Under the pieces are notes generated by a model. That model had not been told where the DNA came from, did no database searches, and worked only from the letters and a program-made list of their open reading frames with translations. Shown here one piece after another: positions 1 to 8,311 of a stretch of 64,000 nt of DNA. Source of the DNA: Ga0077536 sp943370145 (lineage in GTDB: Bacteria; Pseudomonadota; Gammaproteobacteria; Ga0077536). The position numbers and the translations under genes were made by a program. The stretch is taken from positions 62,001 to 126,000 of the forward strand of contig CALRPY020000002.1 of assembly GCA_943370145.1 (NCBI GenBank), given 5' to 3'. How positions within the stretch are numbered: position 1 is the stretch's first letter; every line of letters starts with the position of its first letter.

Positions 1-1560
1 GCGCAGGCCGGCGAACTGCTGGCGCGGCGACTCGCCGACCAGCACGGTGCCGCGCGCGGCGAGCGCCGCGAAGTCGAGACCGGTGCCGGTCGCCTGCAGC
101 ATGCGCGCAATGAGGCTCGCGTCGTCCTCGAAGAGTTCGGGCTCCGTGTAGCCCATGCGCGCGGCAAGCCGTCGGAAGATTTCCTGGTTCGGCAGGCTCT
201 CGCCGAAGGGCGCCTGCGCCCTGACCTGGGCTGACAGGCTGTCCTGGAAATAGGACAGCACTAGATCGTCGAACTCGAGGAAACTGGCGGCCGGCAGCAC
301 CCAGTCGGCGAATTCGCAGGTGTCGGTGCGGAAGAGATCGATTGCGACGGTGAAGAGATCCTCCCGGGCGAGCGCCCGGTGCAGCCGCCGCTGGTCGGCG
401 GCGGACGCGGCGACGTTCGTGTTCCAGTTGAACAGCGCGCGCGCCCGCCGCGCATCCTCGAGCGTGCCTGCCAGATCCATGTGGCTGATGCGTGGCGGCT
501 CCCGCGTCACGGACGCGATGCGCTGGAGATCACGCTGCGCGATGCCGCGGGTCGAGTAACCGTTCATGTACAGCAGCCCCGTGCCGGGCCGGCCCAGGTT
601 GCCGGTCGCGATGGGCAGCAGGCTGACCGCGCGCACGGCGTCACCCCCCTGGGCCTGCCGCTGCAGGCCGATGCCCAGCCAGAACAGCGTGGGGCCGGCG
701 GCGATGAGCCGCGTCGCCTCGTCCATCGCCGCGAGGTCCACCCCGCAGTCGCGCGCGCAATCGGCCGGGTCGGTGGCATCGAGGCTGGCTGCCACCGCGG
801 CCCAGCCGCGCACGTGGCGGGCGAGGAACCCGCGGTCGAGGCCACCGTTCCGCGCAAGGAGTGCCAGCAGGCCGAGCGCGAGCGCGATGTCGGTGCCGGG
901 GATCGGCTGCAGGTGCAGATCGGCCGCTTCCGCGGTGCGCGTGCGCACCGGGTCGACGACGATCGTCGGGCCGGCGAAGCGACGCACCCAGTCGCGATCC
1001 GTCAGTGGTCCGCTGTGCGACGGGTTGATCCCCCACAGCACGAGGCAACTGGCCGCGGCGGCCGTGCGCGGGTCGAAGCCCTCGAAGGACGTGCCGAACA
1101 TCGCTTCCAGCGCGACGTGGCCCGCGCGGTCGCAGATCGTCCCCGGATCGACCTCGGTGGCGCCATAGCGATGGAAGAAACGCTCCGGGAAATTGCAGGC
1201 GATTGCCGAGTAGGTGCCCTGGTAGTGCGTGTGCAGCACCTTGTCCGGGCCGTGAGTCGCGGCGATGTGCGCGAGGCGCGCCGCGATGTCGTCCAGCGCC
1301 TCGTCCCAGGAGGCCGCCACGAACCGCCCGTGCCCTTTCGGGCCCGTCCGGCGCAGCGGCGTACCGAGCCGCGCGGATTCGTCGAGCCACACGCCGTTGT
1401 AGGCGAGGCGGCACTTGGCGCACAGCCGGCCGCGGCTCAGCGGGCTCGCGGGGTCGCCGCCAATGGCCGTCACGCGGCCATCCTCGACCCGGGCGAGCAG
1501 GCCGCAGCGGTCATAGCAGTCGCGAGGACAGGTGGTCCTGACGGTGTTGGCGCCGGTCAT
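1..1560 (-). CDS. Molybdopterin oxidoreductase, DMSO reductase superfamily (C-terminus beyond window)
   Basis: The reading frame is open from the ATG at 1560 to base 1, giving 520 residues of an incomplete protein. The N-terminus has a [4Fe-4S] ligand set C11-x3-C15-x3-C19-x27-C47, starting CPRDCYDRCG, followed by typical molybdopterin-domain sequence (about residues 60-450). The TIC143DRAG segment lies where this family places its metal-ligand residue, so Cys143 may bind molybdenum; this is by family analogy. There is no Tat or Sec signal, so a cytoplasmic enzyme is expected. It resembles soluble BisC/formate dehydrogenase-like enzymes, but the substrate cannot be assigned. The start overlaps the queG stop as ATGA, so it is translationally coupled to queG and is the last visible gene of the operon. 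Confidence 0.88.
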   Translation of the reverse strand, partial: MTGANTVRTTCPRDCYDRCGLLARVEDGRVTAIGGDPASPLSRGRLCAKCRLAYNGVWLDESARLGTPLRRTGPKGHGRFVAASWDEALDDIAARLAHIAATHGPDKVLHTHYQGTYSAIACNFPERFFHRYGATEVDPGTICDRAGHVALEAMFGTSFEGFDPRTAAAASCLVLWGINPSHSGPLTDRDWVRRFAGPTIVVDPVRTRTAEAADLHLQPIPGTDIALALGLLALLARNGGLDRGFLARHVRGWAAVAASLDATDPADCARDCGVDLAAMDEATRLIAAGPTLFWLGIGLQRQAQGGDAVRAVSLLPIATGNLGRPGTGLLYMNGYSTRGIAQRDLQRIASVTREPPRISHMDLAGTLEDARRARALFNWNTNVAASAADQRRLHRALAREDLFTVAIDLFRTDTCEFADWVLPAASFLEFDDLVLSYFQDSLSAQVRAQAPFGESLPNQEIFRRLAARMGYTEPELFEDDASLIARMLQATGTGLDFAALAARGTVLVGESPRQQFAGLR

Positions 1561-2651
1561 CGCTGGCTCGCGGGCTGCGATCCGGCCAGGGCCGCGCGCT
1601 GGCGAGCGATCGCCCACGCGAGGTGTTCGCGCACGAGCGGCGTCGCCGCCGCGACGGCGCCCTCGAGCGCCGCGAGCACGGCGGCATCGGCGGGCGCGTT
1701 GCCCAGCGCGACGGCGAGGTTGCGCCGCCAGCGCTCGTAGCCGATGCGGCGGATGGCGGAGCCCTCGGTGCGGGCGAGGAAGGCGGCCTCGTCCCAGGCG
1801 AAGAGCTCGAGCAGGCTCGCGCGGTCGAGGCGGTGGCGCGCCCGGAAATCCGCTTCCGCACTGATCTTCGCGTAGCGGTTCCACGGGCAGACCAGCTGGC
1901 AGTCGTCGCAGCCGTAGATGCGGTTGCCGATGGCCTCGCGCCACGCCTCGGGGATCGCGCCCTTGAGTTCGATCGTCAGGTAGCTGATGCAGCGCCGCGC
2001 GTCCAGGGTGTAGGGCGCGACGATCGCGCCGGTCGGGCAGGCCTCGATGCAGCGCGTGCAGCTGCCGCAGTGGTCGGCCGTGAAGGCTTCATCCGCCGGC
2101 AGCGCCAGGTCGGTGTAGATCTCGCCGAGGAAGAACCACGAACCGTCGTGCCGGTTGATGAGGTTCGTATGCTTGCCGATCCAGCCGAGGCCTGCATTGC
2201 GGGCGAGGGGCTTCTCGAGCACCGGCGCGCTGTCGCTGAACACGCGGTAGCCGAAGGGGCCGATTTCGGCCGCGATTCGCTCCGCCAGCCGCTGCAGCCG
2301 GCCGCGGATGAGCTTGTGGTAGTCGCGGCCGAGCGCGTAGCGCGACACGTAGGCGCGGGCCGGATCGGCGAGCTGCGCATCGGCCGCCGCCATCGGTTCA
2401 GGAAGGTAATCGATGCGCACGCTGATCACCGACAGCGTCCGCGGCACGAGCTCGGCAGGCCGGCTGCGCCGCGTGCCGTGGGTGGCAAGGTACGCCATCT
2501 CGCCGTGGTACTCGCGCGCCAGCCAAGCCTCGAGGCGGGCCTCGTCGGCGCCGAGTTCGATGCCGGCGATCCCGGTCTGCTGAAAGCCGAGCCCGGCAGC
2601 CCAGTCCCTGATGCGGCCGGCGAGCGCGGACGGGTCAGGCACCGCCGGCAT
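1557..2651 (-). CDS. queG: Epoxyqueuosine reductase QueG
   Basis: 364 residues, close to the family length. QueG is a cobalamin-dependent enzyme that reduces epoxyqueuosine to queuosine in tRNA, the last step of queuosine synthesis. Two [4Fe-4S] clusters are visible: C195-x2-C198-x2-C201-x3-C205, and C221 with C248-x2-C251-x3-C255. The DSAPVLEK segment carries Asp140, matching the general acid of the family. The gene overlaps the parA-like gene upstream by 17 bp and the oxidoreductase downstream by 4 bp, so it is co-transcribed with them. Its placement with CHAD and ParA genes is unusual; no other queuosine gene is in the window. Confidence 0.96.
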   Translation of the reverse strand: MPAVPDPSALAGRIRDWAAGLGFQQTGIAGIELGADEARLEAWLAREYHGEMAYLATHGTRRSRPAELVPRTLSVISVRIDYLPEPMAAADAQLADPARAYVSRYALGRDYHKLIRGRLQRLAERIAAEIGPFGYRVFSDSAPVLEKPLARNAGLGWIGKHTNLINRHDGSWFFLGEIYTDLALPADEAFTADHCGSCTRCIEACPTGAIVAPYTLDARRCISYLTIELKGAIPEAWREAIGNRIYGCDDCQLVCPWNRYAKISAEADFRARHRLDRASLLELFAWDEAAFLARTEGSAIRRIGYERWRRNLAVALGNAPADAAVLAALEGAVAAATPLVREHLAWAIARQRAALAGSQPASQR

Positions 2652-3420
2652 TGGCCGCCCGCGGCGTCGTCGTCCCGAGGCCGATGCGCGCGCAGACAGC
2701 CTCCCACAGCGCGGCGAAGGCCCGGGCCCCCGGGCTGCTCGCGGCGAAGGCCTGCACCGGCGCGCGGTGCTCGCCCATCTTCTCGACCTGGCTGGTGTAG
2801 GGAATGAAGCTGCGCAGCACCTCGGGGTGGCTGCCGGCGAACTCGGTGACGATCTCGCAGTGCAGCTGGCGGCGGCGATCGACCATCGAGAAGAAGGGCA
2901 GCAGCTTGTCCACCGCCAGGCCTTCGTCCTGGCAGAAGCCGCGCAGCTGGCGGTAGGCGCGGACCGACAGCGGCGTCGGGATGATCGGCACCAGCACCCA
3001 GTCGGCGGCGTTGAAGACGTTCTCCGACACGCGTGACAGGTGCGGGGCGCAGTCGAGGAACACCACGTCGTACTCGTCGGCCAGCGGCTCGAGCAGCTTT
3101 CCGATGCGGTGGGTCGGCTTCTTGAGCTCGTTCAGCGCGATGTCGAAATTGCGGTAGCTGAGGTCGGCCGGCACGAGGTCCAGGTTCGGGAAGTCGGTGC
3201 CGCGGATGGCGGCCTTCAGTTCGTGCTTCTTGTCGAGGAGCGTGTCGAGGTCGTCGATCGCCCGCGGCTCGATGCGGAAGTAGTAGCCGCAGGCCCCCTG
3301 GGGGTCGAGGTCCCATACCAGCGTGCGCAGGCCGGCCAGACTCGCACAGTGCGCGAGATTGACCGCCGCGGCGGTCTTGCCGACGCCACCCTTGATGTTG
3401 TAGGTCGCGAAAACAATCAT
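2635..3420 (-). CDS. ParA/MinD-family ATPase (orphan, no ParB)
   Basis: 261 residues from the ATG at 3420, chosen because the protein then starts directly at the P-loop strand MIVFATYNIKGGVGKT. It has the deviant Walker A motif of ParA proteins (K10-G-G-V-G-K15-T), the WDLDPQG Walker A-prime segment and a Walker B-like FLDCAPHL segment. ParA ATPases form dynamic gradients on the nucleoid and position plasmids, chromosomes or protein/granule cargo. No parB or parS cluster lies nearby and this is not the chromosomal parAB locus. It begins 7 bp after the CHAD gene stop, so cargo positioning linked to the CHAD protein is plausible, but this is inference from context. Confidence 0.87.
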   Translation of the reverse strand: MIVFATYNIKGGVGKTAAAVNLAHCASLAGLRTLVWDLDPQGACGYYFRIEPRAIDDLDTLLDKKHELKAAIRGTDFPNLDLVPADLSYRNFDIALNELKKPTHRIGKLLEPLADEYDVVFLDCAPHLSRVSENVFNAADWVLVPIIPTPLSVRAYRQLRGFCQDEGLAVDKLLPFFSMVDRRRQLHCEIVTEFAGSHPEVLRSFIPYTSQVEKMGEHRAPVQAFAASSPGARAFAALWEAVCARIGLGTTTPRAANAGGA

Positions 3421-3427
3421 GGTCCGT

Positions 3428-4960
3428 TCAACGCTCCTCGAGGAGACGAGTGTAGATCCGTTGCACCGCCGGTGATCGGAAGCGGTCGAAGGCAATCGTC
3501 ACCAGTTCGCAGTGCGCGTGCTCCAGCGCCGTGAGCCGGGTTTCGAGTGCGATGACGATCGGCAGCACACCGCGCGCGACCGGGCTGTCGCCGGGCAGGG
3601 AATCCGCGAGCTCGCGCAGGATATCGTGGTGCACGTGCAGGTCCCAGGTGTCGCCCATCGCTGTCTGCACGGTCTTCAGCTCGGCGATGGCGCGCCGGCA
3701 GCGCGTCTCGTCGAACAGGCGCTGGAAGCCTTCGAGCAGGTAGCGCAGCTTCTTGCACTCCTTGCGCAACTCATGGAGCACGGCGGGATCGTCCTGCGCC
3801 CGTGACCAGTCGAAATCGACGACCCGTCCAAGTCGCCGGCGTACCGCGTCCCGCACCACCTTCTTCAGGCGGCGCTCGCCCCATGCGCCACCGCGCCTGC
3901 CGTCGACGAGGTCCTGCGCCAGTTTTTGCCAGCCGCGCCGGAATGCGCGGTAGCGGCGGCCGCGCAGGTGCTGCGCGACGGCGCGCTGGGTCGGCGCGCG
4001 GGCGGCATGGACCAGGGCGGCCAGCGCCTGCGCATACTCGGGATCGGCGCCGCCGAGTTCGTGCAGGTAGTGCGGCAGGTTCTCCTGCAGCACATCGAGG
4101 TCGCGCAGCCGGCCGGTGAGGCGGTTCAGCGCGGCGAGTTCGGCCCGGAAGTGCGCCCGGGTCGGTTTCGTCACGACCCGTCGCAGATCCAGCAGCCACG
4201 AGCGGATGCTGCGCAGGGCGACGCGGTAGTCGTGCAGGAACTCGACGTCGAGGTCGTCGATGATCCCCGGTTCGTTGGCCCACATCACCTCGCCGTAGGC
4301 CCCGAACAGCATTCCGAGCGCGCGCACGGACGCGGTGTCAGGGGTCAGTTCGACGATTGGCTTCGCCCGATAGACCGACGGCCGGCCCCGCGCGGCGATG
4401 AGGACGTCGGCCGCGTCCACCGTCGACGGGGTGACGAAACCGCTGCGCCGGACGCCCGTCATCAGGCGCTGGCATGCGCGCTCGAAACCCTGCACCGGCC
4501 GCACCCGCAGCAGCGCGAGCGCGGCCACGCCGCGCGCCGGCCGGCAGTATTCGACGTCGAGGGTGGCGATGCGTTTGTGCAGCGCATCGACCCAGTGCAC
4601 GCGATGGCGCTCGACCCGGCTGCTGACGCGTGGCAGCAGCGCCCGCCCGGCGGTCAGCGCCGCAAGCCGCGCCCGCAGGCGGGCGTGCCCCACGTCGCGC
4701 GCGGCGCGTGGCGCGCTGCCCGCGGTCCATTGCTCGGCGCGCTCCCCGTGGCGCGGCCGCAGGCCGAGTTCGACGTCGCCGGACTTCGGGCCGCTGGCCT
4801 CGAGGACGACGTCAGCCGCCTGCAGCCGGCAGTCGAAGGTATCGAGCACCGTGCGCGTCAGTCGCTGCGGCGCCTCGCGCTGCGCACGGTCGACCTGCGC
4901 GAGCACGGCGATCAGCGCTTCGAGCTGGGTCGGATCGGGCAGCAGGTAATGGCACTGCAT
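3428..4960 (-). CDS. CHAD domain protein with CYTH-like N-terminus
   Basis: 510 residues. The first ~200 look like a diverged CYTH/triphosphate-tunnel domain (LDTFDCRLQAADVVLEA near residues 39-55, arginine-rich strands to ~205). Residues ~212-505 form a helical CHAD domain rich in His, Arg and Lys, with the hallmark segments FLHDYRVALRSIR (H243) and LHELRKECKKLRYLLEG. CHAD domains bind inorganic polyphosphate and localise to polyphosphate granules. Many CYTH residues seem lost, so an active triphosphatase is doubtful. It is first in the operon, 7 bp ahead of the ParA gene. The binding function follows from the family; the granule role here is inference. Confidence 0.88.
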   Translation of the reverse strand: MQCHYLLPDPTQLEALIAVLAQVDRAQREAPQRLTRTVLDTFDCRLQAADVVLEASGPKSGDVELGLRPRHGERAEQWTAGSAPRAARDVGHARLRARLAALTAGRALLPRVSSRVERHRVHWVDALHKRIATLDVEYCRPARGVAALALLRVRPVQGFERACQRLMTGVRRSGFVTPSTVDAADVLIAARGRPSVYRAKPIVELTPDTASVRALGMLFGAYGEVMWANEPGIIDDLDVEFLHDYRVALRSIRSWLLDLRRVVTKPTRAHFRAELAALNRLTGRLRDLDVLQENLPHYLHELGGADPEYAQALAALVHAARAPTQRAVAQHLRGRRYRAFRRGWQKLAQDLVDGRRGGAWGERRLKKVVRDAVRRRLGRVVDFDWSRAQDDPAVLHELRKECKKLRYLLEGFQRLFDETRCRRAIAELKTVQTAMGDTWDLHVHHDILRELADSLPGDSPVARGVLPIVIALETRLTALEHAHCELVTIAFDRFRSPAVQRIYTRLLEER

Positions 4961-5099
4961 GCGTCAGCGCTGACCATCGGGCGATGGATAGGGCGTCGCC
5001 GGTCGGACGTTCGTGGTCATCGAATTCTCGTCGGCGCAGGGGGGCTGCCCAATCATAGCCCGCGGTGAGGCCGCCTAGTCACCTTGGACTTAAGGCCTA

Positions 5100-5124
5100 C
5101 TGCCGCCGGGAAGGACGGCGGCAG
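5100..5124 (-). terminator. Hairpin downstream of the PIN-PhoH gene
   Basis: A perfect 9-bp GC-rich inverted repeat (ctgccgccg / cggcggcag, 7-nt loop) lies 15 bp past the PhoH stop codon. No T-tract follows, so it is only a weak candidate for transcription termination or 3' end protection. Confidence 0.35.
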
Positions 5125-5138
5125 GCCCCGCGCGGGGG

Positions 5139-6548
5139 TCAGAGGTGGTCGACCGCGTAGTCGGCCAGGCGGGAGCGCTCGCCGCGGCGCAGGGTCACGT
5201 GGCCCCCGTGGGCCCAGCCCTTGAAGCGGTCGACGATATAGGTGAGGCCGGAAGTGGTCTCGCTGAGATAGGGCGTGTCGATCTGGGCGATGTTGCCGCA
5301 GCAGACGATCTTCGAACCCGCGCCGGCGCGGGTGATCAGGGTGCGCATCTGCTTGGCGGTCAGGTTCTGCGCTTCGTCGATCACGATGTAGCGCGAGAAG
5401 AAGGTGCGCCCGCGCATGAAGTTCATCGAGCGGATCTTCACCCGGCTCGCGAGCAGGTCGGCCGTCGCCGCGCGGCCCCAGTCGCCGCCCTCCTGGGTTT
5501 CCGACAGGACTTCGAGGTTGTCCATCAGCGCGCCCATCCAGGGCGTCATCTTCTCTTCCTCCGTGCCGGGCAGGAAGCCGATGTCCTCACCCAGCGGGAC
5601 GGTCTCGCGCGTGACGATGATCTCGCGGTAGCGCTTCATGTCCAGCGACTGCGCGAGGCCGGCGGCGAGCGCGAGCAGCGTCTTGCCGGTGCCGGCCGCG
5701 CCGAGCAGGGTCACGAAGTCGATGTCGGGGTCCATCAGCAGGTTCAGCGCGAAGCTCTGCTCGCGATTGCGCGCCACCATGCCCCATACGGCGTTGCGTG
5801 CGTGGTGGTAGTCCCGCGCGCGCTCGAAGATCACGCGGCCGTCCTCGATGCGCCGGGCGATCAGCTCGAGCCCGTTCGGGTCGCCGCTGTAGAGGAATTC
5901 GTTCGGGTAGAAGTGTTCGAAGCTGTCCGCCGGCACCGAGTAGAAGGTGCGCGCTTCCTCCTGCCAGCACTTGAGGTGCTCACCCTGGGCGTCCCAGAAA
6001 CCGGCGGGCAGCTCGCGCGTGCCGGTGTAGAGCAGGGAGATGTCGTCGAGGACCTTGTCGTTGTAATAGTCCTCGGCGGACACGCCGATGACCCGCGCCT
6101 TGATGCGCAGGTTGATGTCCTTCGACACCAGCGTCACGTCCATGCCGGCGTGCTTTTCGCGCAGCGCGAGCGTGGTGCCGAGGATGCTGTTGTCGGGCGT
6201 GTTGCCGGGCAGCCCCACCGGCATCTCGATGTCGAGGATGCTGGTCTGCAGGAACAGCCGGCCGCTGGGCGGCTGGCCGGCCATGCCCTGCGCGGGGCTC
6301 GGCAGCGGCAGACCGGCCTCGATCGCCCGCCGGTCGGCCTCGTGGATCAGCTCGTCGATGAAGCGGCTGACCTGGCGGGCGTTGCGCGCGACCTCGGAGA
6401 CCCCCTTCTTCGCGTGGTCCAGTTCCTCGAGCACCATCATCGGGATGAAGACGTCGTGTTCCTTGAAACGGAACACCGCGCTCGGGTCGTGCAGGAGGAC
6501 GTTGGTATCGAGAACGAACAGCCGTTTGCCGGTCTTGCGGGCGGTCAT
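5139..6548 (-). CDS. PIN domain-PhoH ATPase fusion (PhoH2/YlaK type)
   Basis: 469 residues. An N-terminal PIN nuclease domain (about 1-140; LDTNVLLHD with Asp14 and an MVLEELDHAKKG acidic segment) is fused to a C-terminal PhoH P-loop ATPase (about 255-465; GAAGTGKTLLAL Walker A, YIVIDEAQNL Walker B). Proteins of this PhoH2 architecture have ATP-dependent RNA unwinding and cleavage activity in mycobacteria. This is distinct from the PIN-less PhoH/YbeZ at 48484-49455. It stands alone; GcvR-like lies upstream (44-bp gap). RNA metabolism or stress is the likely role. No small antitoxin-like gene is visible beside it. Confidence 0.93.
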   Translation of the reverse strand: MTARKTGKRLFVLDTNVLLHDPSAVFRFKEHDVFIPMMVLEELDHAKKGVSEVARNARQVSRFIDELIHEADRRAIEAGLPLPSPAQGMAGQPPSGRLFLQTSILDIEMPVGLPGNTPDNSILGTTLALREKHAGMDVTLVSKDINLRIKARVIGVSAEDYYNDKVLDDISLLYTGTRELPAGFWDAQGEHLKCWQEEARTFYSVPADSFEHFYPNEFLYSGDPNGLELIARRIEDGRVIFERARDYHHARNAVWGMVARNREQSFALNLLMDPDIDFVTLLGAAGTGKTLLALAAGLAQSLDMKRYREIIVTRETVPLGEDIGFLPGTEEEKMTPWMGALMDNLEVLSETQEGGDWGRAATADLLASRVKIRSMNFMRGRTFFSRYIVIDEAQNLTAKQMRTLITRAGAGSKIVCCGNIAQIDTPYLSETTSGLTYIVDRFKGWAHGGHVTLRRGERSRLADYAVDHL

Positions 6549-6592
6549 CGGCGGCGGGCGTGCGGGCAGGGCGCTGGCGCTTCAGCGCGCAT

Positions 6593-7153
6593 TCACTTCA
6601 CCGGCTCCATGATGGCGTCGAGGTTCAGGTGGTCGCAGAAGTCCATGAACTCCCCGCGCAGGCCGGCGATTGAAACGTTGGTCGGCACGCTGATGGTCAT
6701 GTGCAGGGAGAACATCGGCGTCGCTGTATGCGCCGCGGCGTAGGAGCCGGAATACATGTCCTCCACCCCGATGTCGCGCTGGGAGAAGAACTGGGTGATC
6801 TCGTGCACGATACCGACGTGATCGACGGCCACGACCTCGATCGCGTAGGGCATCAGGTCACCCTGGCGGCGCCGCGGTTCAGTGCGCTGGGCAACGGCCT
6901 TGACCTGCAGCTGGTTCTCCAGGCGCGGCAGCATGCTCTCGATTTTCGCGATCGCGTCCCAGGTGCCGGACAGCAGCATCATCAGCGTGAAGCGATCGCC
7001 CAGCACGGTCATCCGGCTGTCGCCGATGCTGCAGCCGCAGTCCTTGATGGACTTGGTGAAGGCCTCGAGCAGTCCAAGGCGGTTGGCGCCCATCACGGAA
7101 ACCGCAATGTGGTTCTGGAGCGTTTCGGGAGGTGGCCGGTGGCTGGTTTTCAT
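6593..7153 (-). CDS. gcvR: Glycine cleavage repressor-like ACT domain protein (GcvR)
   Basis: 186 residues from the ATG at 7153 (MKTSHRPPPE...). The frame is open further upstream, but that part is low-complexity and runs through the divergent promoter region. Two tandem ACT domains are visible, about residues 15-85 (ISVMGANRLGLLEAF) and 105-186 (VVAVDHVGIVHEITQFF). GcvR is an accessory regulator that opposes GcvA at the glycine cleavage operon in E. coli. The divergent arrangement with dapA-bamC is the same as in E. coli, which supports the name. The regulated target is not in this window. Confidence 0.85.
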   Translation of the reverse strand: MKTSHRPPPETLQNHIAVSVMGANRLGLLEAFTKSIKDCGCSIGDSRMTVLGDRFTLMMLLSGTWDAIAKIESMLPRLENQLQVKAVAQRTEPRRRQGDLMPYAIEVVAVDHVGIVHEITQFFSQRDIGVEDMYSGSYAAAHTATPMFSLHMTISVPTNVSIAGLRGEFMDFCDHLNLDAIMEPVK

Positions 7154-7282
7154 GCGCGGCTGGCATTGTGCATGGCAACGCGTACGGGCCGCAAGCCGCT
7201 GTCCGGCGGCGTCCGCGCGGGCTTGCGTTTCGCGCCTGGACGGGGCCTGCGCATGGACGGAATTACGAGCCGGCTCACGAAC

Positions 7283-7311
7283 TTGAGTCGGCAGAGGTCG
7301 GAGGCTACTAT
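7283..7311 (+). promoter_or_regulatory. Sigma-70 promoter of dapA-bamC
   Basis: TTGAGT (7283-7288), a 17-bp spacer and TACTAT (7306-7311) give a good sigma-70 match 27 bp upstream of the dapA ATG. This predicts a short leader of about 20 nt. Confidence 0.65.
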
Positions 7312-7338
7312 GCACGACCGTTTGCACAGGGCAGGGGC

Positions 7339-8241
7339 ATGAGTCGACTTCGGGGCAGTATGGTTGCGATCGTGACGCCGATGAGCGGCGGCGTGTCGCC
7401 TGATGCCCCGATCGACTGGGACGCCTACGCGCGGCTCATCGAGTTTCACCTCGCGGCCGGTACCGACGCCATCGTGGCGGTCGGCACGACCGGCGAGTCG
7501 GCGACGCTGGACGAAGCGGAGCACGTGGACGCCATCCGGCGCTGTGTCGACCTGGTGCGCGGACGCGTGCCGGTCATCGCCGGTACCGGCGCGAACTCGA
7601 CGACCGAGGCCATCCAGCTGACCGCCGCCGCGAAGCGCGTCGGCGCGGATGCCTGCCTGCTGGTCACGCCGTACTACAACAAGCCAACGCAGGAAGGCCT
7701 GTACCTGCACTACAAGGCCGTCGCCGAAGCGGTCGACATCCCGCAGATTCTATATAACGTGCCCGGCCGCACGGCCTGCGACATGCTCCCCGACACCGTC
7801 GGGCGCCTGGCGCGGCTGCCGAACATCATCGGCGTCAAGGAGGCGACCGGTGAGGTCGCGCGGGTCGCCCGGCTGCGTGCACTGTGCGGCGAGGATTTCC
7901 TGCTGTTGTCCGGGGACGACGCGACGGCCAGGGAATTCATGCTGGCCGGCGGCCACGGCGTGATATCGGTGACCGCCAACGTCGCGCCGAAGGCCATGCA
8001 CGAACTCTGCGTCGCGGCGCTGGCCGGCGACGCGGCGACCGCGGGCCGCATCGATGCGCCGCTCGCGGCCCTGCACCGCGATCTGTTCTGCGAATCCAAC
8101 CCGATCCCGGTCAAGTGGGGCATGCACGCCATGGGGCTCATCGGCACCGGCATCCGCCTGCCGCTGACCTGGCTGTCCGGCACCGGGGAAACCAAAGTCC
8201 GCGCCGCCATGCGCGAGGCCGGCATCAATCTCGTCATCTGA
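7339..8241 (+). CDS. dapA: 4-hydroxy-tetrahydrodipicolinate synthase DapA
   Basis: 300 residues, standard length. DapA condenses pyruvate with aspartate semialdehyde, the first committed step to diaminopimelate and lysine. Visible motifs are GTTGESATL, TPYYNKPTQEG with the catalytic Tyr, YNVPGRT, and GVKEATG with the Schiff-base Lys. The start at MSRLRGSMVAIVTPM matches the family N-terminus; a GCAGGGGC stretch sits just upstream. It is followed by bamC, as in E. coli. Confidence 0.98.
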   Translation: MSRLRGSMVAIVTPMSGGVSPDAPIDWDAYARLIEFHLAAGTDAIVAVGTTGESATLDEAEHVDAIRRCVDLVRGRVPVIAGTGANSTTEAIQLTAAAKRVGADACLLVTPYYNKPTQEGLYLHYKAVAEAVDIPQILYNVPGRTACDMLPDTVGRLARLPNIIGVKEATGEVARVARLRALCGEDFLLLSGDDATAREFMLAGGHGVISVTANVAPKAMHELCVAALAGDAATAGRIDAPLAALHRDLFCESNPIPVKWGMHAMGLIGTGIRLPLTWLSGTGETKVRAAMREAGINLVI

Positions 8242-8311
8242 GCGCGACGGCGCGTGGCGTAAACGACGATACGCCCGCCGAATCGAATTCGCCTTGAGGT
8301 CATCACAATCC

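Noticed and set aside
379..1740. Long plus-strand open frame opposite the oxidoreductase and queG
   Set aside because: Low-complexity Arg/Ala-rich translation without recognisable domains; it mirrors a real minus-strand gene and is typical of GC-rich DNA.
5139..6548. PIN domain protein as a VapC-type toxin
   Set aside because: The PIN domain is fused to a full PhoH ATPase and no small antitoxin gene is adjacent.
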